DNA from: Nocardiopsis halophila DSM 44494
Lineage (GTDB): Bacteria > Actinomycetota > Actinomycetes > Streptosporangiales > Streptosporangiaceae
NCBI RefSeq assembly: GCF_000341245.1
Contig: NZ_ANAD01000130.1
Coordinates: 1 to 41,855, forward strand
Direction of reading: 5' to 3'
DNA length: 41,855 nt
In this document: positions 8,285 to 15,943 of the stretch, in pieces
How positions within the stretch are numbered: position 1 is the stretch's first letter
How the letters are laid out: every line of letters begins with the position of its first letter
Translations under genes and position numbers: made by a program
Notes under the pieces: model-generated
What the model was told of the DNA's origin: nothing
Databases searched by the model: none
Seen by the model: the letters and a program-made list of their open reading frames with translations, nothing else

Positions 8285-8740
8285 TCAGCCGGCGAGGCGG
8301 CGCTTGACCTCGGCGGCCACCCGGGACCCCTCGGCCCGGCCGGCCACCTTCGGGTTGACGATCTTCATGACGGCGCCCATCTGCCTGGGGCCGCTCGCGC
8401 CGGCCTCGGCGATGGCCGCCTCCACCAGGGAGCCCAGCTCCTCGTCGGTGAGCTGGGCGGGCAGGTACTCGGCCAGGACCTCGCCCTCGGCCCGCTCGTC
8501 GGCGGCGCTGTCCGCACGGCCGCCCGCCTCGAAGGCCTCGGCGGCCTCGCGGCGCTTCTTGGCCTCCCGGGTGAGCAGGGCGACGAGGTCCTCGTCGGAG
8601 AGCTCGCGGGCGGAGCCGCCGGCCACCTCCTCCTTGGACACGGCGGTGAGCACCATGCGCAGCGTTCGGGTGCGCACGTCGTCGCGCGCCTTCATCGCGG
8701 TGGTGAGGTCGGCCTTGAGGCGGTCTTTGAGTTCGGACAT
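8285..8740 (-). CDS. GatB/YqeY domain protein
   Basis: 151-aa YqeY-like protein resembling the tail domain of the GatB amidotransferase subunit. It has the N-terminal LKADLTTAMKARDDVRTRTLRMVLTAV helix, the AEYLPAQLTDEEL segment and the C-terminal MGAVMKIVNPKVAGRAEGSRVAAEVKRRL helices. Precise role unknown; tRNA-dependent amidation is suspected for the family. Start 8740 (MSELKD) is chosen over the in-frame ATG at 8752 because TATGAT at 8748-8753 sits 7 nt before it as a -10 box and overlaps the alternative start. Confidence 0.9.
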   Translation of the reverse strand: MSELKDRLKADLTTAMKARDDVRTRTLRMVLTAVSKEEVAGGSARELSDEDLVALLTREAKKRREAAEAFEAGGRADSAADERAEGEVLAEYLPAQLTDEELGSLVEAAIAEAGASGPRQMGAVMKIVNPKVAGRAEGSRVAAEVKRRLAG

Positions 8741-8747
8741 GCCAACG

Positions 8748-8753
8748 ATCATA
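8748..8753 (-). promoter_or_regulatory. -10 box of leaderless yqeY promoter
   Basis: TATGAT on the minus strand, 7 nt before the ATG at 8740 and one base from consensus TATAAT. Confidence 0.6.
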
Positions 8754-8831
8754 GGGTGGTCGCGGACGGCTTCCCCAGGGTTTTTCCGGGCGGGCGTCCG
8801 GACGTTCGAGGTCAGTGGAGAGGTGCGGCAC

Positions 8832-9746
8832 GTGAACGGACAGCGAGCGGGAATGCGCAGGCTCGGCCGGTCGGCGGCGGCGGTCGCCGCGGTCGGGGCC
8901 GCCGGCCTCGCCTACGCCTCGGTCGTCGAGCGCAACTGGTTCCGGCTGCGCCGCTACGAACTGCCGGTCCTCGCCCCCGGCTCGGCCCCGATGCGGATGC
9001 TGCACCTGTCCGACGCGCATCTGACCCCCGGCCGCCGGATGCTCGTCGACTGGGTGCGCGGCCTGGAGCGCTACGAGCCGGACCTGGTGGTCAACACCGG
9101 GGACTCGCTGGCCCACCCCGACGCCGTGGGGCCCTTCCTGGAGGCTCTGGAGCCGCTGCTGGACCGCCCGGGGGCGTTCGTCTTCGGGTCCAACGACATG
9201 TACTCGCCGCGCTTCAAGAACCCCGCGCGCTACCTGTGGCGCAGCAGCAAGGCCGACTACCGGGAGCGCCAGGAGCCGGACCTGCCGTGGCGCGAGCTCG
9301 GCGCGGCGATGGAGAAGGCCGGCTGGGCCGACCTGAACAACCGCCGGGGCACGCTCGCCGCGGGCGGGCAGACCGTGGCGGCGGCCGGGGTGCACGACTC
9401 GCACATCGGGCTGGACCGCTACGACGACGTGGCCGGGCCCGCCCCCTCCGGGGCGGCGCTCCGGCTGGGGGTGCTGCACTCCCCCGAGCCCGCCAACCTC
9501 GACCGGTTCGAGGCCGACGGCTACGACCTGCTGCTGGCCGGGCACACCCACGGCGGGCAGCTGTGCCTGCCGCTCTACGGGACGCTGGTCACCAACTGCG
9601 GCATCGACCGCCGCCGGGCCTGGGGGCTCAGCCGCTACGGCCGCGCGCTCCTGCACGTGTCCGGCGGGCTGGGCACCTCGCCGTACGCGCCGGTGCGGTT
9701 CTGCTGCCGCCCGGAGGCCGCACTGCTGGACCTGGTCCCGGCCTGA
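8832..9746 (+). CDS. Membrane-associated metallophosphoesterase (YkuE/Rv3683-like)
   Basis: 304-aa calcineurin-like phosphoesterase with a hydrophobic N-terminal segment (about residues 14-35) that probably anchors it, active site outside. Metal-binding motifs in order are LSDAHL, NTGDSL, GSND (in place of the usual GNHD), VLHSPEP and AGHTHGGQ. GTG 8832 has GGAGAGG 8 nt upstream. It follows the PBP/YqeY block as Rv3683 follows ponA2, which suggests a cell-envelope substrate, though none is identified. The serine/asparagine variant of the third motif is the only oddity. Confidence 0.88.
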   Translation: MNGQRAGMRRLGRSAAAVAAVGAAGLAYASVVERNWFRLRRYELPVLAPGSAPMRMLHLSDAHLTPGRRMLVDWVRGLERYEPDLVVNTGDSLAHPDAVGPFLEALEPLLDRPGAFVFGSNDMYSPRFKNPARYLWRSSKADYRERQEPDLPWRELGAAMEKAGWADLNNRRGTLAAGGQTVAAAGVHDSHIGLDRYDDVAGPAPSGAALRLGVLHSPEPANLDRFEADGYDLLLAGHTHGGQLCLPLYGTLVTNCGIDRRRAWGLSRYGRALLHVSGGLGTSPYAPVRFCCRPEAALLDLVPA

Positions 9747-9755
9747 GCGGGGCGC

Positions 9756-9786
9756 GGGGCGGCCGCCGGGAATGCGCGGCCGCCCC
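9756..9786 (+). terminator. Terminator after the metallophosphoesterase
   Basis: 11-bp perfect GGGGCGGCCGC stem (9756-9766 with 9776-9786) around a 9-nt loop. Confidence 0.65.
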
Positions 9787-9846
9787 ATCGTGTTCCCGGG
9801 AAGTAGTTGAATGCGGAACGATTTCTTGCCGGGGGCTGGAGGAGCC

Positions 9847-10965
9847 ATGCAGTTCGGGATCTTCTCGGTCGGGGACGTCACCCCCGACCCGACCACGGGT
9901 CGCACGCCGACCGAGGCGGAGCGGATCACGGCGATGATGCGCATCGCCGAGAAGGCCGAGGAGGTCGGCCTGGACGTGTTCGCCACCGGCGAGCACCACA
10001 ACCCGCCGTTCGTGCCGTCCTCGCCCACCACCATGCTCGGCTACCTGGCCGGGCGCACCGAGCGCCTGGTGCTGTCCACCGCGACCACGCTGATCACCAC
10101 CAACGACCCGGTGAAGATCGCCGAGGACTTCGCCATGCTCCAGCACCTGGCCGGCGGCCGCGCCGACCTGATGCTCGGGCGCGGCAACACCGGCCCGGTC
10201 TACCCGTGGTTCGGCCAGGACATCCGCCAGGGGATCCCGCTGGCGGTGGAGAACTACGCGCTCCTCCACCGGCTGTGGAGGGAGGACGTGGTGGACTGGC
10301 AGGGGCGGTTCCGCACGCCGCTGCAGGGCTTCACCGCCACCCCGCGGCCGCTGGACGGGGTCCCGCCGTTCGTGTGGCACGGCTCCATCCGCAGCCCGGA
10401 GATCGCCGAGCAGGCCGCCTACTACGGCGACGGGTTCTTCGCCAACAACATCTTCTGGCCCAAGGAGCACTTCCAGCGCCTGATCGACCTGTACCGCAGG
10501 CGGTACGAGCACTACGGCCACGGCCGCGCCGACCAGGCGATCGTCGGCCTGGGCGGCCAGGTGTTCATGCGCCGCAACTCCCAGGACGCGGTGCGCGAGT
10601 TCCGCCCCTACTTCGACAACGCCCCCGTCTACGGCGGCGGGCCCACACTGGAGGAGTTCAGCCGGGAGACGCCGCTGACCGTGGGCAGCCCGGAGCAGGT
10701 GATCGAGCGCACCCTGGAGTTCCGCGAGCACTTCGGCGACTACCAGCGCCAGCTCTTCCTCATCGACCACGCCGGCCTGCCGCTGAAGACCGTGCTGGAG
10801 CAGCTGGACCTGCTCGGCGAAGAGGTCGTCCCGGTGCTGCGGCGCGAATTCGCCGCCCGGCGCCCCGCGGGCGTGCCCGACGGGCCGCCCGACCACGAGG
10901 AGCGCAAGCGCGCGCTCGCCCAGGAGAAGGACGGGCGGCAGGAGACCGCAGAGGAGGCCAAGTGA
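9847..10965 (+). CDS. LLM-class flavin-dependent oxidoreductase
   Basis: 372-aa luciferase-like monooxygenase (TIM barrel using reduced FMN or F420). It begins MQFGIFSVGDV, with the family patterns EEVGLDVFATGEHH near residue 40, the LSTATTL strand, GGRADLMLGRGN, and HGSIRSPEIAEQAAYYGDGFF. The ATG at 9847 has GGAGGAG directly upstream, so the 12-residue upstream extension is rejected. Its stop overlaps the start of a flavin reductase gene by 4 nt, which suggests a two-component system supplying FMNH2. The substrate is unknown, and the C-terminal 40 residues are charged and low-complexity. Confidence 0.9.
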   Translation: MQFGIFSVGDVTPDPTTGRTPTEAERITAMMRIAEKAEEVGLDVFATGEHHNPPFVPSSPTTMLGYLAGRTERLVLSTATTLITTNDPVKIAEDFAMLQHLAGGRADLMLGRGNTGPVYPWFGQDIRQGIPLAVENYALLHRLWREDVVDWQGRFRTPLQGFTATPRPLDGVPPFVWHGSIRSPEIAEQAAYYGDGFFANNIFWPKEHFQRLIDLYRRRYEHYGHGRADQAIVGLGGQVFMRRNSQDAVREFRPYFDNAPVYGGGPTLEEFSRETPLTVGSPEQVIERTLEFREHFGDYQRQLFLIDHAGLPLKTVLEQLDLLGEEVVPVLRREFAARRPAGVPDGPPDHEERKRALAQEKDGRQETAEEAK

Positions 10966-11591
10966 GCGAGCAGCGCATCGTCGCCGTCACAGCGGGACTG
11001 AGCACGCCGTCGTCGTCGCGCCTGCTGTCCGACCGGCTGGCCGGGGCGGCCGAGGAGGCCCTGCGCAAGGCGGGCGGCACACCTGCGGTGGAGACCGTCG
11101 AACTGCGCGACCACGCGCGCGGGATCGGCGAGGCGATGGCGGCCGGCTTCCCCACCGGGGACCTGAAGCGGGCCGTGGACGCGGTCGCCGGCGCCGACGG
11201 CCTCATCGCCGTCACGCCGGTGTTCAACGCCTCCTACAGCGGCCTGTTCAAGAGCTTCTTCGACCTCGTCGCCGCGGACGACCTGGAGGGCGTCCCAGTG
11301 CTCGCCGGCGCCACCGGCGGCTCGCCGCGCCACTCGCTGGTGCTGGAGCACGCGGTGCGGCCGATGTTCGCCTACCTGCGCGCCGTGGTCGCGCCCACCG
11401 CGGTCTACGCCGCCTCCGAGGACTGGGGCGCCGGCGCCGCGGACGGCGGCCGGGCGCACGCGGCGCTCGCCGACCGGATCGCCCGGGCCGGCGGGGAGTT
11501 CGCCGCCCTGGTGTCCGGGGGCCCGCGGCGGCGCCGGCCCGACCCCTACGAGGATCCGGTGCCCTTCGAGCGCCTGCTCCGGGGCGAGTGA
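10962..11591 (+). CDS. NADPH-dependent FMN reductase-like flavoprotein
   Basis: 209-aa flavodoxin-fold protein. The N-terminal VAVTAGLSTPSSSRLLSDRL is the FMN-phosphate-binding loop, LIAVTPVFNASYSGLFKSFFDLV is the second flavin-contact region, and PVLAGATGGSPRHSLVLEH the third. This is the CE1759-like group often paired with LLM oxidoreductases. The GTG start at 10962 lies within the GTGA overlap with the upstream stop, so the two are translationally coupled. Probable role: reduce FMN with NAD(P)H for the partner; sulfonate or hydrocarbon substrates remain speculation. Confidence 0.88.
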   Translation: MSEQRIVAVTAGLSTPSSSRLLSDRLAGAAEEALRKAGGTPAVETVELRDHARGIGEAMAAGFPTGDLKRAVDAVAGADGLIAVTPVFNASYSGLFKSFFDLVAADDLEGVPVLAGATGGSPRHSLVLEHAVRPMFAYLRAVVAPTAVYAASEDWGAGAADGGRAHAALADRIARAGGEFAALVSGGPRRRRPDPYEDPVPFERLLRGE

Positions 11592-11623
11592 GCCCGGGCC
11601 GCGGGGACACGGCGGTCCGGGCG

Positions 11624-11654
11624 GGCCCGGCCCCTCCCGCAGAGGGTCCGGGCC
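11624..11654 (+). terminator. Terminator after the flavin operon
   Basis: Stem of 7 plus 5 bp with one internal mismatch (11624-11636 with 11642-11654). The remaining 11655-11929 shows no gene or other signal I can support. Confidence 0.6.
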
Positions 11655-11929
11655 ATGCGCGGGGCGCCGCCCCGTCCTAGCGCCGCCCCGCCGCCGCCCG
11701 CCGCCGATGCTGCGGCCGACCTCCGGCTCTTCTCCGGGAAGGGGCCTCGCCCCGTTCACCGCCCCAGTCTCTCGCCGGGGCCGCACCGGAATCCCGGACC
11801 AGTCGGCATTCCGCGCACCCGCGGACGGCACGGGGCGACGCTAGCGGCCCCGGATGCGGACGCGCCCGCGGATATTCGCAGCCCGCATACGGGCGGGCCC
11901 GCCGGCCAGGCCCCGCCCCGCACCGGCCC

Positions 11930-12643
11930 TCAGTCCTCGTCGGCGAAGGACTGCAGCCCCTCGCCGTCCAGGATGGCGACCTTGCGGTACCCGGCCTCGA
12001 CGCAGCCGGCCTCGCGCATCCGGCGCAGCGCCTCGCCCACCGCGTCCTCCCGGGCGCCGATGAGCATCCCCAGCTCCGCCTGGGAGAGCTGCACCCCGAT
12101 GTCGACCGCGCCGTCGCCGTTCACCACCCCGTGCCGGGCGGCGAGCTGGAGCAGGGCACGCGCCAGGCGCGCCGGGACGCGGTAGGCGGTGTACTCGCTG
12201 CGCTGCCGGTCCGACCACTCCAGGCGGTCGCCCAGGACCGAGGCCACCGCCTCCCAGGTGCCGGGGACGCGGTCCAGGAAGTCCTTGAAGGCACGGGCGC
12301 TGAAGGAGTGCACGAGGGTCGGGGTGCAGGTGGTCACGGTCGCCGTGCGCGGGCGGTCCCGCACGATGCCCATCTCCCCCACCAGGTCGCCGTCGACGCG
12401 CACGCCCAGCAGCGTCTCGGTGCCGTTCGGCAGCACCGAGGTGACCTTCACGCACGCCGAGGCCGACCGGCCGGGCGCACGCAGCAGCAGGACGCCGTCG
12501 CCGGGCCCGCCCTGGCTCATCAGCACCCGGCCCGCCGGGACGCGCCGCGGCACCGCGAGGTCGGTCAGGACGTCGCGGGCCTCGGGGCCGATCCGGGCCA
12601 TGAACGTGCCCTCCGGCCACTCCTCGCTGCCAGACGGGACCAT
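11930..12643 (-). CDS. Crp/Fnr-family transcriptional regulator
   Basis: 237-aa regulator. The N-terminal cyclic-nucleotide-binding fold shows GDLVGEMGIVRDRPRTATVTT, matching the FGE..RTA phosphate-binding cassette, so a nucleotide ligand is possible. The C-terminal winged helix-turn-helix is LSQAELGMLIGAREDAVGEALRRMREAGCV followed by the wing YRKVAILD. The ATG at 12643 has GGAGAGGAG 8 nt upstream; the longer frame to 12742 overlaps the upstream STAS gene and lacks support. It lies 76 bp downstream of that STAS gene on the same strand and may be co-transcribed. Targets are unknown. Confidence 0.88.
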   Translation of the reverse strand: MVPSGSEEWPEGTFMARIGPEARDVLTDLAVPRRVPAGRVLMSQGGPGDGVLLLRAPGRSASACVKVTSVLPNGTETLLGVRVDGDLVGEMGIVRDRPRTATVTTCTPTLVHSFSARAFKDFLDRVPGTWEAVASVLGDRLEWSDRQRSEYTAYRVPARLARALLQLAARHGVVNGDGAVDIGVQLSQAELGMLIGAREDAVGEALRRMREAGCVEAGYRKVAILDGEGLQSFADED

Positions 12644-12719
12644 CGGCAGGGCTCCTCTCCTTCGCCCCCTCCTGCCTATCGGAGTCCCGACCCGGACGGG
12701 AAGGCCCGAACCGGGCCGC

Positions 12720-13046
12720 TCAGGAAGCGGTGAGGCGGACATCGAACACCTGGTCCAATCCGGAGTACCCCAGGACTTTGGCCACCGCTCCCGCCTCGAC
12801 GACCAGCACCGCCAGCCGCACTCCGTGGATGCTCTGTCCCCGATGCATCGTCACCAGCATCCCCAGCCCGCTGGAGTCGATGAAGCGCAGCCCCGTCAGG
12901 TCGACCAGCAGCCGCGGCCCCGCGCGCCGTTCCGCCGCGCAGGCCCGCGCCCGGACCAGGGTCACCCCCGCGACATCCAGATCACCCGTGATGCGCACCC
13001 GCGTCCGGTCCCGCTCGACACGCACATCCAATCCGGCTCCGGTCAC
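12720..13046 (-). CDS. STAS-domain anti-sigma factor antagonist
   Basis: 108-aa single STAS domain. VRITGDLDVAGVTLVRARA is the entry strand-helix, LLVDLTGLRFIDSSGLGMLV carries the serine pair phosphorylated in SpoIIAA/RsbV-type antagonists, and the C-terminal LGYSGLDQVFDV completes the fold. It starts at GTG 13046 with GGAGG 8 nt upstream. By family it would bind an anti-sigma kinase; none is encoded in the window. The Crp-type gene downstream and the divergent GAF-ANTAR genes suggest a local stress-signalling cluster. Confidence 0.9.
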   Translation of the reverse strand: MTGAGLDVRVERDRTRVRITGDLDVAGVTLVRARACAAERRAGPRLLVDLTGLRFIDSSGLGMLVTMHRGQSIHGVRLAVLVVEAGAVAKVLGYSGLDQVFDVRLTAS

Positions 13047-13215
13047 TGCGATTCCTCCCCGGTGTCCCTGCCGTTGCGCCCACCGATCAAGGTCCGGAAC
13101 CGGAGCGGGCTCTTATTCCCGAACCACCCAAGCTACGCGGCCGCCGATCGGCGTATCCCCTTTTTCCATCAGACGCATCGCAATGCGGGCTCCCCCCGCC
13201 TCCCCCTCGGGGGCG

Positions 13216-13221
13216 TAGGAT
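13216..13221 (+). promoter_or_regulatory. Candidate -10 box upstream of first GAF-ANTAR gene
   Basis: TAGGAT at 13216-13221 would place transcription start near 13228, upstream of a GAGGAG at 13244-13249 and an in-frame CTG at 13256. This raises the possibility that translation begins before GTG 13328. Confidence 0.35.
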
Positions 13222-13327
13222 CGGAAGGACCCCGCCGAACGCCGAGGAGCGCCCACTGGCCACTGCATCGCGGACCATCCGCGCACGGGTCATCGAGCGC
13301 GCGCGAGCACGGAACACGCCACCGGAG

Positions 13328-13975
13328 GTGGGCGATGTGTGCGAGGCCTGCGCCGAGGTGGTGCACTCCCACGGCGTCGGGGTCATCGTCTCCTCCTCGA
13401 CCGGGACCAGCACCGGCTCCTACTACGCCACCTCGGATCTCGGCCGCATCTCGGACGAGCTCCAGACCGCCCTGGGCCAGGGGCCGAGCATTTCGGCGGC
13501 CGCCGAGGGCACCCCGGTGCTCGTGCCCGACCTGTCCCAGCCCCAGGCCCGCCGGCGCTGGCCGGTCTTCGCCGAATCGGCCTCGGCCCAAGGGCTGCGG
13601 AGCCTGTTCGCCTTCCCCATCGGTACCGGTGTCGCGATGCTCGGCGCCCTGACGGTCCACCGCTCGGACACCGGCCCGCTCGGCGAGGAGGGGCTCGCCT
13701 GCGGCCTCGCCTCGGCCGAGGCGGCGCTCGACCTGATGCTGCACCGCGGCCCCGAGACGACCGTCCCCTGGGCGAACGGGAGCGATCTCGGCTCGCACCA
13801 GGTGGAAGTGCACCAGGCCGCGGGAATGGTGTCCGTACAACTCGATGTGGCCATGGACGAGGCCTATGCCCGCCTTCGGGCCCATGCCTTCCGGCACGAC
13901 CTGACTCTGGCGGACGTGGCGACCGAGGTCGTCCGCCGGCGGCTCAGATTCTCCCCTGACCCGGCGACCGGCTGA
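13328..13975 (+). CDS. GAF-ANTAR domain protein
   Basis: 215 aa from GTG. A GAF domain (about 5-140; VGVIVSSSTGTSTGSYYATSD, then SLFAFPIGTGVAMLGALTVHR) is followed by an ANTAR RNA-binding helix bundle (QVEVHQAAGMVSVQLDVAMDEAYARLRAHA, then LADVATEVVRRRL). ANTAR proteins act as transcription antitermination factors in response to signals sensed by domains such as GAF. The start is uncertain: GTG 13328 has GGAG abutting it, whereas CTG 13256 is in frame, 6 nt after GAGGAG, and adds 24 residues that would complete the first GAF helix. The next GAF-ANTAR gene is broken. Confidence 0.8.
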   Translation: MGDVCEACAEVVHSHGVGVIVSSSTGTSTGSYYATSDLGRISDELQTALGQGPSISAAAEGTPVLVPDLSQPQARRRWPVFAESASAQGLRSLFAFPIGTGVAMLGALTVHRSDTGPLGEEGLACGLASAEAALDLMLHRGPETTVPWANGSDLGSHQVEVHQAAGMVSVQLDVAMDEAYARLRAHAFRHDLTLADVATEVVRRRLRFSPDPATG

Positions 13976-14017
13976 TTCCGACGCCCCCGCGCCCCATTCC
14001 CGAAGGAGGAACCCCGA

Positions 14018-14760
14018 GTGTCGCGAGAGCTCGAACTGGTCGATGCGTTCGTCGGGTTGGCCGACACGCTCGTCGCCGGTTTCGACGTCGCCGACTTCCT
14101 GCACGACCTGCTGGAACGCTCGGTGGAGCTGGTCGATGCCGACGCCGGAGGCCTGCTGCTGAACAACGCCGCCGACGGGCGCCTGCACTTCGTCGCCGCC
14201 TCCAGCGAGCAGGCACGCCTGCTCGAACTGCTCCAGCTCCAGGACGAGGAGGGCCCTGCCCTGGAGGCCTACCGCACGGGGGGCTCAGGTCTCCGTACCC
14301 GATCTGGACGGAGAGCCCTCCCCCTGGCCGACGTTCCTGGACGCCGCGCGCGGCCGGCTTCGGCTCGGTGTGCGCACTGCCGCTACGCCTGCGCGAACGG
14401 ACGTTGGGGGCGATGAACCTGTTCCGCGCCTCCCCCGGCGCACTGAGCGCTGCCGACGCCTCGATCGCACAGGGACTGGCCGATATCGCCACCATCGGCA
14501 TCCTCAACTCGCGCGCCCTGGAGGAGCAGGAGCGCCTCGCCGAGCAGCTCCAGTCCGCGCTCAACAGCAGGATCGCCATCGAGCAGGCCAAGGGGGTGCT
14601 CGCGGAGTACCACCAGGTGGACATGGGGCGGGCGTTCGAGATGCTGCGCGGGTTCTCCCGGAGCAACAACCTTCGGCTGTCCAAAACGGCCGAGGCCGTG
14701 GTGCGCCGGGAACCAGCGGTGGAGGGCCTGATCCCGCCGAGGAGGCGCACCGCCCGCTGA
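14018..14760 (+). pseudogene. GAF-ANTAR gene disrupted by two frameshifts
   Basis: Starts at GTG 14018 with GGAGGA 7 nt upstream. The GAF half is clean to about 14282 (MSRELELVDAFVGLADTL onward), then a run of six Gs shifts the frame. The next stretch reads as GAF consensus (AQVSVPDLDGEPSPWPTF) only in the +1 frame, until GCGCGCGG near 14346-14353, where a second shift leads to GSVCALPLRLRERTLGAMNLF and the ANTAR domain (IEQAKGVLAEYHQVDMGRAFEML). Restoring both gives a single protein of about 246 aa. Both indels lie in simple G or CG tracts, so sequencing error and recent inactivation are both possible. Confidence 0.8.
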
Positions 14761-14809
14761 CCGCAAGGGGCAGGGCCCAGGCCGCCGGAATCCCACTCCG
14801 GGAACGGGC

Positions 14810-14848
14810 GGAGCCCCGCCCCGGCGCGGCCGGGAGGGGCGGGGCTCC
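14810..14848. terminator. Terminator between GAF-ANTAR gene and amidase gene
   Basis: 13-bp perfect GGAGCCCCGCCCC stem (14810-14822 with 14836-14848) between two convergent genes, serving both. Confidence 0.75.
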
Positions 14849-14861
14849 GGAGCGGGGCCGG

Positions 14862-15587
14862 TCAGACGAGCTGGTTCCTGGTGAAGGCCGCCATGATCTG
14901 GGCGGCGGCCCAGCCGGTGACGCGGTCGCCGAAGTCCTGCTCGGACCCCTGGGACTTGCGGGCGGCCAGCACCGCCTTCTCGGTCTCGGCGCCGTAGTGG
15001 CCGTCGGCGCCGAACTCGGGCAGGTCGAACCCGGCCTTCATCAGGATGACCTGCAGGTATTTGACGCGCTCTCCGGTGTCGCCCTTGCTCAGTCCGACCA
15101 TGTCGTCCTCTCCTATCGCGGCTGCGTCGGCGGGCATCCCGGCATGGACCCAGGCGGCGAGGTCGTCGCCGGGGCACGAGGTGCTGTTCAGGTCGCGGTG
15201 CCCGGTCTTGTCGAGGGTGCGCCCGGCGCGGCGGTTGGCCTCGTCGTACAGGGCGCGGATGGCGGCCTTGGCGGCGGCGGTGGCGTCGCCGTCCTGGCCG
15301 ATGAAGCACACCCCGATGTGCGAGGCGTTGTAGGGGTAGGCGTGGGCGCCCACGACCGTCCATCCCCGCCCCTCGTAGGCGGTTCCGGAGCGGTCGACCA
15401 GGAAGTTGTAACCGATGTCGGACCAGCCGTTGCCGTCCATGTGGAAGTCCTGGATCGACCTCACGGACTGGCTGGCGGGGCCGGCCGAGTAGTGGACGGT
15501 GACCCCGCGCCGCTGCGACCACGATGTGGTCGACCTGTCGCGGGGCGCCCGCGCGCCCCATTCGGAGCGCGGGACGATCGAGACCAT
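14862..15587 (-). CDS. N-acetylmuramoyl-L-alanine amidase / PGRP with peptidoglycan-binding tail
   Basis: 241-aa lysin. The N-terminal Amidase_2/PGRP domain (about 4-160) keeps the zinc ligands H32 (TVHYSA), H130 (GHRD) and C138 (SCPG), with AYPYNASHIGVCF as core strand. The C-terminal repeat-like GLSKGDTGERVKYLQVILMKAGF..DGHYGAETEKAV resembles a PG_binding_1 module. The ATG at 15587 has AGGAGG 5 nt upstream; no signal peptide follows, nor in the longer upstream frame. This modular, signal-less layout resembles phage endolysins, but no phage genes adjoin. It would cleave the amide between MurNAc and L-Ala. Confidence 0.88.
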   Translation of the reverse strand: MVSIVPRSEWGARAPRDRSTTSWSQRRGVTVHYSAGPASQSVRSIQDFHMDGNGWSDIGYNFLVDRSGTAYEGRGWTVVGAHAYPYNASHIGVCFIGQDGDATAAAKAAIRALYDEANRRAGRTLDKTGHRDLNSTSCPGDDLAAWVHAGMPADAAAIGEDDMVGLSKGDTGERVKYLQVILMKAGFDLPEFGADGHYGAETEKAVLAARKSQGSEQDFGDRVTGWAAAQIMAAFTRNQLV

Positions 15588-15943
15588 GCATGCCTCCTGG
15601 GAAACGGGATGGGCTCCGGCACGGGCCGGGGCCTGCGGGGGGGTGCGAACAGAGGGGCCGGTGGGGGCCGGGGCGCCCGCACCGGTGGCGGGACACGGAC
15701 CGGTCGCGCCGCCGGTCCACCTCCTCGCCGTGCCCCTCACATTTCGCATCGTAGGGATCGCACGCGGTCACTAGGCGGGAAACGGGAGAATCCATCCCCC
15801 CTGACCGGCGGCGCAACCCCACGTCAAGGGCCGCAGGGCGGCGCCGAAACCGCCGAACGTCCTTCTCGGAGAAGCCCCGCGCGCCCCACGGTGCGCAGCG
15901 CTTCCGGTTCGCGCACACGATGCGCACGAATACCGGCCGGACC

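Noticed and set aside
8082-10034. Long minus-strand frame across YqeY, phosphoesterase and oxidoreductase genes
   Set aside because: Overlaps three genes with recognised families and has no domain of its own.
15588-15749. N-terminal extension of the amidase to 15749
   Set aside because: Translation is Gly/Pro/Arg-rich without a signal peptide, and AGGAGG precedes the internal ATG at 15587.
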